Shown here: in pieces, positions 50,479-59,857 of the stretch
Layout: each line of letters starts with the position of its first letter
Position numbering within the stretch: position 1 is the stretch's first letter
Assembly (NCBI RefSeq): GCF_900168045.1
Contig: NZ_FUYY01000003.1
Span: 186,001-250,000 of the forward strand
Direction of reading: 5' to 3'
DNA from: Salegentibacter holothuriorum
Lineage (GTDB): Bacteria > Bacteroidota > Bacteroidia > Flavobacteriales > Flavobacteriaceae
DNA length: 64,000 nt
Translations under genes and position numbers: made by a program
Notes under the pieces: model-generated
What the model saw: only the letters and a program-made list of their open reading frames with translations
What the model was told of the DNA's origin: nothing
Database searches by the model: none

Positions 50479-52692
50479 TTGAAACATAATTACCTCCCAA
50501 TTCTTTTTTATTTAATAGGTTTCAATTTGCTCTTTGCGCAAAAGAACACACCTGTTTCTAAAGATAGCCTTGAACAGCTAACCGAAAACACCAAAGAATA
50601 TTTAACTAAATATAATTATAAAGATGGTGTGGAGAGTGCAATCCTTCTGCTTAAACACGCCGAAACTCTAGAGGATAACTATTATAAGTTTCACGCGCAT
50701 AATTATTTAGGCACAGCTTATAACGAATTAAAAGATGTTTCCCGAGCGAAATCTAGTTATTTAAAGGCGCTGGATATTGCCCAAAATATAGAAAACGATA
50801 CGTTATTGTTGTATATATATAACAACCTGGGTAACATTTATTCTGAAGAGAAAGGGAACGAGCAAAAAGGAATTGATTATTATAATAAGGTAATTGATTT
50901 GGCCGACAGTTTAAAAATCCCAAAACAGAAGTTGATCTCTACCGTGAATATAGGTTGGACGTATATGGATGGGAAGAAATATTCACTGGCATATCCTTAT
51001 CTTAATGAGGCTCTCAAGCTTTTGAAAAATCAGGAAAATAATAACGCACGCTCTCAGCTTTATATGTTATTGGGGAAATATCATCATAAAACAAATCACC
51101 TGGATTCTGCTGAATACTATTTTACTAAAGGTTTGAAATTGGCCGAAAAAGATTCATTAATTCTGCCGGCCTCTATAATTTGTAAAAACTATGCGGCTAT
51201 GTTGTTTCAAAAGGGCGAATTTGAAGCTGCATATAAATTCCTTGAGAAATACGATGATTATAATTCCCAGCTTTTTGAAAAAGATAAACTGGCTCAAATT
51301 GAAGCTGCCAATGCTCGTTTTGATGTAAACGAATATCGCCGTAACCTGGAGATATCGAAAAAGGAACAAGCCTATCAGGATGAATTAATAAGTAAATCTA
51401 CCGAGAAAATCCTAATTATGGTGGTAGCTTCCCTTATACTTATTATAACCCTTTTAATTCTAAACAAAATTAACCAGGACAGAAAAGAGCTTATTTATAA
51501 ACTCAAAGAAAAAAATAACCAGCTGGTAGATTCGCGTGATAATGCAGAACGTCTTTCTAAATTAAAAACAGAATTCCTCTCTACTGTTAGTCATGAGTTA
51601 CGAACACCATTATATGGCGTGGTAGGGCTTACTTCTTTGTTATTAGACGATAAAAGCCTTAAAAAGCATGAAAGTGATCTAAAATCCTTAAAATTCTCTG
51701 CAGATTATCTTCTAGCACTTATTAATGATGTACTACAAATGAATAAAATGGAATCTAACCAGGTGAAACTGGAGAATATTCCGTTTAATATTAAGGAATT
51801 AGTGCTAAGTATTGTAAACACGTTCGAGTTTACCCGCCTTCAGAATAAAAACAAGGTATATTATAATATAGATGAAGATATACCGGTAGATTTAATTGGT
51901 GATCCTGTACGTTTGTCTCAAATACTAATGAACCTGGTAGGGAATGCTGTAAAATTTACCGAGAATGGAAATATTTTTATCAATATAAAATTACAAGCTC
52001 GGGTTGAAGATAGATCGGTAATTTATTTTGAAGTGAAAGATGATGGAATTGGGATACCAAAAAATAAGCAGAAATTAATTTTTGAAGAGTTTTCGCAACT
52101 TAAAGCTGCTAACTATAATTACCAGGGCACCGGCCTTGGATTGCCAATTGTTAAACGCTTGCTTGAATTGTTTGACTCTCAAATTCATTTAAAAAGTAGA
52201 GAAGGCGAAGGTTCGTTATTTTGTTTTAGCCTTAGTCTTAAAGAAGACAATTCTCCTTCTAAGAAAGCAGGCTTTGCTCACGAGGTTTATTTGGATAATT
52301 TAAAGGAATCCCAGAAAATTCTTGTTGTAGATGACAATAGAATAAATCAAGTGGTAACGCGTAGAATACTGGAGAAACAAAATTTTGAATGCGTTGTGGC
52401 ATCTAATGGTGTAGAGGCTATTGAAAAAGCATCTTCTGAAAATTTTGACCTTATTCTAATGGATTTAAATATGCCGGGAATTAACGGTATGGAAACTACA
52501 AAACGCATAAGAGAATTTAATAAACACGTGCCTATAGTTGCACTAACTGCAGTAGAAATAGAGGAGGTTAGAAATGAGATTTATGCATCTGGTATGAACG
52601 ATATTATTGTGAAACCTTATGATGTAGAACGCTTTTATCAAATTATAAAGCTGAATTTAAGTGCAGGGATTGAATCTGTCTCTAAGAATTAA
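50479..52692 (+). CDS. Hybrid sensor histidine kinase with N-terminal TPR domain
   Basis: A 737-residue protein. A signal peptide (1-21, MKHNYLPILFYLIGFNLLFAQ) leads to a periplasmic region of tetratricopeptide-like repeats (about 30-285), a membrane segment (about 306-326), a coiled-coil, a HisKA domain with His372 (STVSHELRTPLYG), a HATPase domain (about 475-595, IGDPVRLSQILMNLVGNA, YQGTGLGLPIV) and a C-terminal receiver with Asp662 (LILMDLNMPGING). The start is TTG at 50479, fixed by the signal peptide. No HTH output domain or partner regulator is adjacent. The signal is unknown. Confidence 0.92.
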   Translation: MKHNYLPILFYLIGFNLLFAQKNTPVSKDSLEQLTENTKEYLTKYNYKDGVESAILLLKHAETLEDNYYKFHAHNYLGTAYNELKDVSRAKSSYLKALDIAQNIENDTLLLYIYNNLGNIYSEEKGNEQKGIDYYNKVIDLADSLKIPKQKLISTVNIGWTYMDGKKYSLAYPYLNEALKLLKNQENNNARSQLYMLLGKYHHKTNHLDSAEYYFTKGLKLAEKDSLILPASIICKNYAAMLFQKGEFEAAYKFLEKYDDYNSQLFEKDKLAQIEAANARFDVNEYRRNLEISKKEQAYQDELISKSTEKILIMVVASLILIITLLILNKINQDRKELIYKLKEKNNQLVDSRDNAERLSKLKTEFLSTVSHELRTPLYGVVGLTSLLLDDKSLKKHESDLKSLKFSADYLLALINDVLQMNKMESNQVKLENIPFNIKELVLSIVNTFEFTRLQNKNKVYYNIDEDIPVDLIGDPVRLSQILMNLVGNAVKFTENGNIFINIKLQARVEDRSVIYFEVKDDGIGIPKNKQKLIFEEFSQLKAANYNYQGTGLGLPIVKRLLELFDSQIHLKSREGEGSLFCFSLSLKEDNSPSKKAGFAHEVYLDNLKESQKILVVDDNRINQVVTRRILEKQNFECVVASNGVEAIEKASSENFDLILMDLNMPGINGMETTKRIREFNKHVPIVALTAVEIEEVRNEIYASGMNDIIVKPYDVERFYQIIKLNLSAGIESVSKN

Positions 52693-52742
52693 GCTGTTTT
52701 ATTTACAACATATCTTCTCGAACTTCTAGTTTATATAAAATA

Positions 52743-52853
52743 AAAAGGCCTGGAAAGCTGTTTCTTTCGTCATCCTGAACTTGTTTCAGGATCTAAGATG
52801 TTAGAAGCTGAAACAAGTTCAGCTTGACGATAACAAGACTTTCCAGGCCTTTT
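52743..52853. terminator. Terminator hairpin split by an inserted REP-like element
   Basis: Perfect 15-bp outer arms (AAAAGGCCTGGAAAG at 52743-52757 and CTTTCCAGGCCTTTT at 52839-52853) would make an ordinary bidirectional terminator between the kinase and htpG. The 62-bp REP-like element fills the loop. Confidence 0.85.
52768..52829. repeat. REP/BIME-like double-hairpin element, copy 2
   Basis: A 62-bp element identical to copy 3 over its whole length: CGTCATCCTGAACTTGTT on the left, GATGTTAGAAG across the centre, and CAAGTTCAGCTTGACG on the right. It is nested in the locus-specific terminator arms. Confidence 0.88.
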
Positions 52854-52877
52854 CTAAAATTTCCTCCTAAGAAGAAA

Positions 52878-54764
52878 TTACTTTACCATATCAAAACTAC
52901 GTTTTACGAAATTAGTTAACTCTTCTCCTTTAAGCAGGTTTTGAGATAATCTCGCCAGGTCTAAAGAATGCTTAATTAAGCGTTCTTGTTTCTTCTCGGT
53001 TTTGGTATTTAGAATTTCAGAAATTAATGGGTGATTGGTATTTACCACCAGGTTATACATTTCTGGCATATTGCCCATTCCAAACATTCCACCGCCACCG
53101 GTTTGCTGCATTTCCTTCATTCGGCGCATAAATTCTGGCTGCGTGATTAGCAATGGTGCTGCATCGCTATCCATCGCTTCCATTTGTACGGTATATTTTT
53201 CCTTCGGAATTACTTTTTCAAAGTCTCCTTTTAGTTTCTCTTTTTCTTCTTCAGAAAGTTTTGAAATTTTCTCTTCGTCTTTTTTGATGAGGTTGTCTAC
53301 CTGATCTGAATCTACACGTACAAAAGAAATTTTCTCTTTTTCACCTTCCATTTTTTGAAGTAGGTGAGAGATAATTGGAGAATCTAATAGTAAAACTTTA
53401 TAACCTTTGGCTTTAGCCGCATCAATATAACTATGCTGTTCGTCTTGATTGGAAGCGTAAAGTACAACCAGGTTCCCGTCTTTATCGGTTTGGTTATCCT
53501 TTAATTTTTCCTGAAGTTCATCAAAAGTATAATACTCGTTATCTACCGTTGGGTAAAGCGCAAACTTCTGCGCTTTTTCGTAGAATTTATCTTCTGAAAG
53601 CATTCCGTATTCAATAACGATCTTAATATCGTTCCATTTTTGTTCAAAATCTTCACGATTATTATTGAAAAGAGATTTTAGCTTATCGGCTACTTTACGG
53701 GTAATGTAGCTGGAGATCTTTTTAACAGCACCATCTGCCTGAAGATAAGAACGGGAAACGTTCAATGGGATATCTGGAGAATCTATAACCCCGCGAAGCA
53801 TGGTTAAGAATTCCGGAACAATTCCTTCAACATTATCGGTTACAAAAACCTGGTTTTGATAAAGCTGAATTTTATCCTTCTGAATATTCATATCCTGCGT
53901 CATCTTTGGGAAATAAAGAATCCCGGTAAGATTAAAAGGATAATCTACATTAAGGTGAATGTGGAATAAAGGTTCCTCGAACTGCATTGGATACAACTCG
54001 CGGTAAAAACTTTTGTAATCTTTATCTTCTAAATCGGTTGGTTGTTTGGTCCACGCCGGTTCAGGATTATTAATAATATTATCTACCGTTTTGGTTTCTG
54101 CTTCAGCATCTTCAGGAGCGTCTTCCGGTAATGGTAAAGTTTCTTCCTTGGTTCCAAACTTAATTGGAATGGGCATAAACTTGTTATACTTCACCAATAA
54201 TTCCTGGATCCTATTTTCTTCTAAAAACTCTTCGTCCTCTTCATTTATATGAAGAATGATCTCTGTTCCACGCTCTTTTTTATCGGCATCTTCAATGGTG
54301 AAATCAGTAGTACCTTCACAAACCCAATGTGCAGCCTGGTCATCTTGGTAAGACTTGGTAATGATTTCTACCTTGTTGGCCACCATAAAGGCAGAATAGA
54401 AACCAAGACCAAAATGGCCAATAATTCCGCTGTCTTTAGCTGAATCTTTATATTTTTCCAGGAATTCTTCAGCGCCAGAGAAAGCTACTTCATTAATGTA
54501 CTTCTCAACTTCTTCTTTCGTCATTCCAATTCCCTGGTCTATAACGTGAAGTTTTTTGCCTTCTTTGTCAATCTTCACCTCAATTACAGGGTTGCCGTAT
54601 TTTACATCGGTTTCGCCAATATCGGTAAGGTGTTTTAATTTTAAGGTAGCATCTGTTGCATTAGAGATTAACTCTCTTAAAAAGATTTCGTGGTCACTGT
54701 AAAGAAACTTCTTTATCAGTGGGAAAATGTTCTCTACAGAGACATTAATTTTTCCGGTTGCCAT
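52878..54764 (-). CDS. htpG: Chaperone HtpG (Hsp90)
   Basis: A 628-residue Hsp90 from the ATG at 54764 (MATGKINVSVENIFP); a longer frame upstream is rejected because homologues begin here. The N-terminal ATPase has ELISNATDATLKLKHL, the loop VIDQGIGMTKEEVEKYI, and GHFGLGFYSAFMVA. The middle domain follows, and the C-terminal dimer region ends DLARLSQNLLKGEELTNFVK. A loop of extra acidic residues is present near 210-225. HtpG remodels client proteins under stress. It is convergent with the hybrid kinase gene. Confidence 0.96.
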   Translation of the reverse strand: MATGKINVSVENIFPLIKKFLYSDHEIFLRELISNATDATLKLKHLTDIGETDVKYGNPVIEVKIDKEGKKLHVIDQGIGMTKEEVEKYINEVAFSGAEEFLEKYKDSAKDSGIIGHFGLGFYSAFMVANKVEIITKSYQDDQAAHWVCEGTTDFTIEDADKKERGTEIILHINEEDEEFLEENRIQELLVKYNKFMPIPIKFGTKEETLPLPEDAPEDAEAETKTVDNIINNPEPAWTKQPTDLEDKDYKSFYRELYPMQFEEPLFHIHLNVDYPFNLTGILYFPKMTQDMNIQKDKIQLYQNQVFVTDNVEGIVPEFLTMLRGVIDSPDIPLNVSRSYLQADGAVKKISSYITRKVADKLKSLFNNNREDFEQKWNDIKIVIEYGMLSEDKFYEKAQKFALYPTVDNEYYTFDELQEKLKDNQTDKDGNLVVLYASNQDEQHSYIDAAKAKGYKVLLLDSPIISHLLQKMEGEKEKISFVRVDSDQVDNLIKKDEEKISKLSEEEKEKLKGDFEKVIPKEKYTVQMEAMDSDAAPLLITQPEFMRRMKEMQQTGGGGMFGMGNMPEMYNLVVNTNHPLISEILNTKTEKKQERLIKHSLDLARLSQNLLKGEELTNFVKRSFDMVK

Positions 54765-54920
54765 ATATGTTTGTTTTAATAATATTTTACGTTGCTTTTT
54801 TATAGTCAAAAAAAATACCATTAAAACTCCGCTGACAAACTGACATAGGCTGTAATGTAAAATGTAGAATAGCGTCTAAATTTCTAAACCACAATTTAAC
54901 CACTGAATATTTTTAACAAA

Positions 54921-54960
54921 CATTTTGTTTAATATTATGAATTAAAACTTAAACAAAATG
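54921..54960. promoter_or_regulatory. Perfect 12-bp inverted repeat, likely operator of the TetR-like gene
   Basis: CATTTTGTTTAA (54921-54932) and TTAAACAAAATG (54949-54960) are exact reverse complements separated by 16 bp. The right arm directly touches the -7 box. The arrangement suits binding of a dimeric regulator that would block the promoter. Confidence 0.7.
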
Positions 54961-54968
54961 TATCTTTG
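54961..54968 (+). promoter_or_regulatory. -7 box of the TetR-like operon
   Basis: TATCTTTG matches TAnnTTTG. The ATG at 54986 follows 17 bp later. No TTG lies at the standard distance; the inverted repeat occupies that area. Confidence 0.55.
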
Positions 54969-54985
54969 AGAAAGAAATAACAATT

Positions 54986-55654
54986 ATGGCTACAGCTAAA
55001 AAAACAACAACCAAGAAAGTTTTAGATAAAGACAAGCTTATTTCAATGTATATGGATTATGTATTGGAAGAAGAGAGACGTCCTAAAACGGTTTATAAAT
55101 TTTGTAAGGAGAACAAGATCAAGGAAGATGAATTCTACAATTTCTACGGAAGTTTTGAAGGATTGCAAAAAGGAATTTGGGAACGATTTTATGAGCATAC
55201 TATTACAGTGCTTCACAAAAGTCCCGAATTTGAGACTTTCACCAACCGTGAAAAAATGCTCACTTTCTATTATACCTTTTTTGAAATGCTAACTGCAAAT
55301 AGAAGTTATGTGCTATTCTCGTTGAAAGAACACGAAAGCCAAATGAAAAACCTTCAGCAATTAAAAGGTTTAAGAAAAAGAGTAAAATCTTTTGCGGGAG
55401 ATCTTATTCAGGATGGTAACGCAGACAAGGCAATTCAAGCTTTGCAGCAATCAGAGAAAATATTTTCAGAAGCAGCCTGGGTACAGCTAATGTTTCTCAT
55501 AAAATTTTGGATGGAAGATAATTCTCCTCAATTTGAGAGTACAGATGTAGCGATAGAAAAGTCTGTAAACACCGTTTTTGATGTGTTCGATAATACCCCA
55601 TTAGAACGGGTTATAGATTTAGGAAAATTTCTATGGAAAGAAAAAATGGCTTAA
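54986..55654 (+). CDS. TetR-like transcriptional regulator
   Basis: A 222-residue helical protein. An N-terminal lysine-rich tail (MATAKKTTTKKVLDKDKL) precedes a TetR-type three-helix DNA-binding region (about 18-65; TVYKFCKENKIKEDEFYNFYGSFEGLQKGIW, where the helix-turn-helix is recognisable but divergent). The rest is a ligand-binding-like helical domain, with LMFLIKFWMEDNS near the dimer face. In Flavobacteria this gene regularly precedes an ABC1-kinase gene, here 21 nt downstream. A perfect inverted repeat next to its -7 box suggests autoregulation. Confidence 0.82.
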   Translation: MATAKKTTTKKVLDKDKLISMYMDYVLEEERRPKTVYKFCKENKIKEDEFYNFYGSFEGLQKGIWERFYEHTITVLHKSPEFETFTNREKMLTFYYTFFEMLTANRSYVLFSLKEHESQMKNLQQLKGLRKRVKSFAGDLIQDGNADKAIQALQQSEKIFSEAAWVQLMFLIKFWMEDNSPQFESTDVAIEKSVNTVFDVFDNTPLERVIDLGKFLWKEKMA

Positions 55655-55675
55655 TAAAGTCTATCTCAAACTACA

Positions 55676-56986
55676 ATGAAAACAATAGATAACATACCAA
55701 CTGGCAAAATTGGCCGAACTTCAAAACTGGTGCAAACCGGAGTGAAAGTGGGAGGCAATTACCTTAAATATTATAGCAAAAAAGCTTTCAATTCTGAATT
55801 TACAAGAGATGAGCTAGACCAAAGCAATGCAGATGATATTTATGATAGCCTTAAAAGCTTAAAAGGAAGCGCGCTTAAAGTAGCGCAAATGCTTTCCATG
55901 GAAAAGAGCCTTTTGCCAAATGCCTATGTAGAGAAATTTAGCTTGGCGCAATTTAGTGTGCCACCGCTCTCTGCACCTTTAGTTAGAAAAACATTTAAGA
56001 AGTACAACGGAGCTTACCCTGAAGAATTATACGACAAATTTGCGACTAAATCTGTGAATGCTGCCAGTATTGGTCAGGTTCATAGAGCCGAAAAAGATGG
56101 GAGAAAACTTGCTGTGAAAATTCAATATCCCGGCGTTGCAGATAGTATAAGTTCAGATTTGGCAATGGTGAAACCTATTGCTACCCGAATGTTCAACCTT
56201 CAGGGTAAAGATTCCGCAAAATATTTTAAGGAAGTTGAAGGGAAATTACTCGAGGAAACCGATTATATCCTGGAAGTAAAGCAGAGTAAAGAAATTTCTG
56301 AAGCCTGCGCACACATTCCAAATTTAAAGTTTCCTAAATATTATGAAGACTTATCCAGTGAGCGAATTATCACGATGGACTGGATGACCGGGAAACATTT
56401 AAGCGAATTTGCAAAGGAAAATACCGATCAGGAAAAAGCTAATAAAGTAGGCCAGGCGCTGTGGGATTTTTATATGTACCAAATGCATTGTTTAAAAGAA
56501 GTACATGCCGATCCTCACCCGGGTAACTTCCTTATTGATGAAGATGCTAATCTTATCGCTATAGATTTTGGCTGCATTAAACAGGTGCCAGATGATTTCT
56601 ATGTCCCCTACTTCGAATTGGCTAACAGAGAAAATATCAATAATCCTGAATTTTTCAATGAAAAACTTTTTCAATTGGAAATTCTAAGGGAAGACGACTC
56701 AGAAAGAGAAATCGAATATTTTTCAGAGTTATTTTATGAAATGCTGAGCTTATTCACGGGTCCGTTTCACGAAGAGACTTTTGATTTTGCCGATGAAAGT
56801 TTTTGGAATTCAATTACAGCACTCAGCGAAAAATATAGTAAAGATACAGAACTGCGAAAAATGAATGGTAACCGGGGAAGCAAACACTTCCTATATATTA
56901 ATCGTACGTTTTTTGGCTTATACAATTTGTTGCACGATCTCCAGGCGAAGATCGAGGTTAATAGATATAAGAATTATATGTCTTAA
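55676..56986 (+). CDS. ABC1/UbiB-family atypical kinase
   Basis: A 436-residue AarF/UbiB-type protein kinase-like ATPase. The KxGQ-like region reads LKGSALKVAQMLSMEKSLLP, the Ala-rich nucleotide loop AASIGQVHRAEKDG, the ATP Lys RKLAVKIQYPG, and the catalytic HADPHPGNFL and AIDFGCIK. These proteins support quinone or lipid metabolism in the membrane, mostly through unknown clients; no quinone gene is nearby. It forms an operon with the TetR-like gene. A hairpin around 57016-57060 follows it. Confidence 0.9.
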   Translation: MKTIDNIPTGKIGRTSKLVQTGVKVGGNYLKYYSKKAFNSEFTRDELDQSNADDIYDSLKSLKGSALKVAQMLSMEKSLLPNAYVEKFSLAQFSVPPLSAPLVRKTFKKYNGAYPEELYDKFATKSVNAASIGQVHRAEKDGRKLAVKIQYPGVADSISSDLAMVKPIATRMFNLQGKDSAKYFKEVEGKLLEETDYILEVKQSKEISEACAHIPNLKFPKYYEDLSSERIITMDWMTGKHLSEFAKENTDQEKANKVGQALWDFYMYQMHCLKEVHADPHPGNFLIDEDANLIAIDFGCIKQVPDDFYVPYFELANRENINNPEFFNEKLFQLEILREDDSEREIEYFSELFYEMLSLFTGPFHEETFDFADESFWNSITALSEKYSKDTELRKMNGNRGSKHFLYINRTFFGLYNLLHDLQAKIEVNRYKNYMS

Positions 56987-57015
56987 TTATTGGTTTTATT
57001 TATTGGTTAGGTTGT

Positions 57016-57060
57016 GGAAGAGCGTTGTTACCGTCCCTATAATGGTAATGGCGCTTTTCC
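57016..57060 (+). terminator. Terminator-like hairpin after the ABC1 kinase gene
   Basis: GGAAGAGCG...GTTACC pairs with GGTAAT...GCGCTTTTCC around an 11-nt loop, with two internal mismatches. It lies 30 nt after the stop codon. Confidence 0.55.
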
Positions 57061-57135
57061 TATTTTTGGTCTTTAAGTAAGAATTTTAAAGTGAGATCTC
57101 AGGATGAATTTTCTCCGAAAACTCTGAAATAAAAA

Positions 57136-57245
57136 AGGCTGTTTGAGAAGACTTAAAATCGTCATCCTGAACTTGTTTCAGGATCTAAGATGTTAGAAGC
57201 TGAAACAAGTTCAGCTTGACGGAAGGAGAGCTTCTCAAACAGCCT
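57136..57245. terminator. Terminator hairpin split by an inserted REP-like element
   Basis: Perfect 15-bp outer arms, AGGCTGTTTGAGAAG (57136-57150) and CTTCTCAAACAGCCT (57231-57245), differ in sequence from those at the other loci. The REP-like element is in the loop, between the kinase gene and the convergent S9 peptidase gene. Confidence 0.85.
57160..57221. repeat. REP/BIME-like double-hairpin element, copy 3
   Basis: 62 bp, identical to copy 2 at 52768-52829. Confidence 0.88.
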
Positions 57246-57268
57246 AATTGAAGTATAAAACCTAAAAG

Positions 57269-59728
57269 TTAATCCTTCATTTCTTCTGAAGTTTCAATAT
57301 TTCCGGCTTCTTCTTTATTCTTCACGTATTGTTCTAACCATTGGTCTTGCTCCCAAAGCACGTGTAGAACAGATTCTTTAGCGCTGTAGCCGTGACTTTC
57401 CTTTGGTAACATTACCAAACGAGCAGTAGCGCCCAGTCCTTTTAAGGCATTAAAATAACGTTCACTTTGCATAGGGTAAGTTCCGGAATTATTATCTGCT
57501 TCCCCGTGAATCAATAAAAGAGGAGTTTTCATTTTATCGACATGCATAAATGGAGACATATTGTAATAAACTTCTGGAGCTTCCCAATAGCTTCTCTCTT
57601 CACTTTGGAAACCAAAAGGAGTTAGCGTTCTGTTATAGGCACCACTTCGGGCAATACCTGCAGCAAAAAGATTAGAATGTGATAGTAGGTTTGCCGTCAT
57701 AAAGGCACCATAACTATGGCCACCTACTGCAACTCGGTCACGATCTATATAACCCATTTCGGCAACCGCGTCTATAGCTGCTTTTCCATTTGCAACCAGT
57801 TGTTTTCTAAAGCTGTCATTTGGTTCTTCTTCACCTTCTCCAATAATTGGGAAAGAAGCATCGTCTAATACCACATAACCACGATTTACCCAATAAATTG
57901 GAGAACCATAATAAGGATAAGTGAAATCGTTGGCATTTGAAGTATTCTGTGAAGCCGAATTTTTATCCTTGTATTCTCTTGGGTAAGCCCAAACGATCAT
58001 AGGATGTTCTTCAGGGTTTTCTTTGTCAAATCCTGCAGGTAGATAAAGTGTTCCGTTTAATTCCAATCCATCTTCTCGCTCGTAAGTAATTACTTCTTTA
58101 CTTACGTTTTCAAGACTTTTAAAAGGATTTTCAAAAGAAGTAATTTGTGTTAGGTCTTCTTTATCATCTATGTCTCTAATATAATAATTAGGATATTCGG
58201 TAGCCGATTCTATTCTTACCAGGATTTCTCCGTCTTCAATATCTAAAGCTTCTACAAGAGTTTCTTTCTTATCGTTGTATTCAGATTGGTATAGACGTTC
58301 GGTTTCACCATCTTCCAGGTCGATTTTATCTACAAAAGGAAATTGCCCTTCCTCGCTATAACCGGCTCCAAGTAGAAAAGCATCTTCATCATCAAGTTTT
58401 AGAATACTCTGGCCAAAATCATTTTTTGTAGTAACAAAACTTCCGGGGTCGCTGTAACGATCCTGATAATTCCTGTCAAAGATCACTTCAGGTTCTTCAG
58501 AAGCGTCAGACGGGTTAAATACATAGGTTCTTGTATTCCGAGTATTCCACCAATAATCATTAGCTATGGCAATCTCATCATTTCCCCAGGTTATTCCTGA
58601 AAAACGATCTTTTGTTTTTAGGATAGCATTTCCTTCACCACTAAACGGTGCTTCTAAAACAAAAACTTCATCCCTAAAATCTACTTCAATTTCAGGGTCG
58701 CCCTCATCTAAAGCTTTTACATAAACCAGTGTAGAAGGTTTATCGCTGCGCCATTGTAAATTTCTTCTTCCAGTTTGGGTAGACATAAATCCTTTAGGCA
58801 GATCTTCCAATAGGGGTTCGTCATTTACCTGGTTTACCATTTCCCCGTTTGCCGAGTAAATATTTGTTTCTGAAGGAAATCTATAATATGGAACCAAATA
58901 AGAAAAGGGTTTTTTTATGTGATTAACCATTACATACTCACCGTTTGGAGAGAAAGAAACGTTACTGTACATTTTAGCGTCCATCCATTTTTGTGAAGTA
59001 CCATCTAGATTTACTTTTACTAATTCTGAACGGGCTAATTGCTCAAAGTTATATTCGTCGTTAGGGTTTTTAAGCAAATCCTGGTAGGTACGGTTTTGCG
59101 CTTCTTTTCCATCACTTACTGAAACAGTAGGTCCCGTTGGAATAGCAGTTTCGGTATTAATTAAATCCTTACGATCTTCAGGAAGCATTTTAACTAAAAC
59201 CGATGAATTATCTTTAAACCAGTTAATCACATCGCGCATATTTGCGTTAAGATTAGCTTCGGTTAATTTTTTGGCCTGGGCATTTTCAAGATCCATAACC
59301 CAAAGTTCTACCCCCTTATTTGTAGTGTGGGTAAAAGCAATTTTTGTTTCATCTGGAGACCAACTAAAATTCGCTAAACGTGCATTTTCGGGTAAACCTT
59401 TTACCTGGGTTGGAGTTTCGGCATCAATAGGTTTAACTTCCAGGTTATTATAATACCTGGCGCGGCTGCTAATATTAGTTACAGGATTAATTCTTAATCC
59501 TCCAAGTCTTAATTCTTCTTCGCTAAGTTCAGCGATAGATTTATATTGATCGCGATATAGAAACACCATCATTTCTCCGTCACTATCTAAAATTGTAGAA
59601 GGCGCTAATGGCACATCTACCAGCTCAAGGATTTCACTGGGCGGTTTTTGATAGGTGAGATCTTCCTGGGCAAATAGCGCAGGGAAACTCAGCATTAAAC
59701 TAAAAATACTTAAAATAATTTTTCTCAT
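57269..59728 (-). CDS. Secreted S9-family peptidase (prolyl-oligopeptidase fold)
   Basis: An 819-residue protein with a signal peptide (1-20, ending FPALFAQ). The N-terminal two thirds are a beta-propeller-like region (WSPDETKIAFTHT and SFSPNGEYVMVNH repeats); the C-terminal about 250 residues are the alpha/beta hydrolase domain with Ser672 (GGHSYGAF), Asp745 (HGEADNNSG) and His779 (ESHGYSAK). This is the S9 group that removes di- or aminopeptides from peptides, resembling bacterial glutamyl-aminopeptidase/S9D enzymes. It probably acts in the periplasm on peptides. Monocistronic, with a shared upstream region to fabH. Confidence 0.9.
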   Translation of the reverse strand: MRKIILSIFSLMLSFPALFAQEDLTYQKPPSEILELVDVPLAPSTILDSDGEMMVFLYRDQYKSIAELSEEELRLGGLRINPVTNISSRARYYNNLEVKPIDAETPTQVKGLPENARLANFSWSPDETKIAFTHTTNKGVELWVMDLENAQAKKLTEANLNANMRDVINWFKDNSSVLVKMLPEDRKDLINTETAIPTGPTVSVSDGKEAQNRTYQDLLKNPNDEYNFEQLARSELVKVNLDGTSQKWMDAKMYSNVSFSPNGEYVMVNHIKKPFSYLVPYYRFPSETNIYSANGEMVNQVNDEPLLEDLPKGFMSTQTGRRNLQWRSDKPSTLVYVKALDEGDPEIEVDFRDEVFVLEAPFSGEGNAILKTKDRFSGITWGNDEIAIANDYWWNTRNTRTYVFNPSDASEEPEVIFDRNYQDRYSDPGSFVTTKNDFGQSILKLDDEDAFLLGAGYSEEGQFPFVDKIDLEDGETERLYQSEYNDKKETLVEALDIEDGEILVRIESATEYPNYYIRDIDDKEDLTQITSFENPFKSLENVSKEVITYEREDGLELNGTLYLPAGFDKENPEEHPMIVWAYPREYKDKNSASQNTSNANDFTYPYYGSPIYWVNRGYVVLDDASFPIIGEGEEEPNDSFRKQLVANGKAAIDAVAEMGYIDRDRVAVGGHSYGAFMTANLLSHSNLFAAGIARSGAYNRTLTPFGFQSEERSYWEAPEVYYNMSPFMHVDKMKTPLLLIHGEADNNSGTYPMQSERYFNALKGLGATARLVMLPKESHGYSAKESVLHVLWEQDQWLEQYVKNKEEAGNIETSEEMKD

Positions 59729-59857
59729 AAAAGTGTGGTTTTTGAAATTAAATAAAAATGTGCCATAATCGTAGTAATAGTTATCTTTACTATATTGCGT
59801 ATTACATTTTTATTAAATTTAAATTGACTAATGTCTAAATATACTAAACAATAGAAT

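Noticed and set aside
56865-57080. Open frame after the ABC1 kinase gene
   Set aside because: It overlaps the kinase in another frame and then the terminator hairpin.
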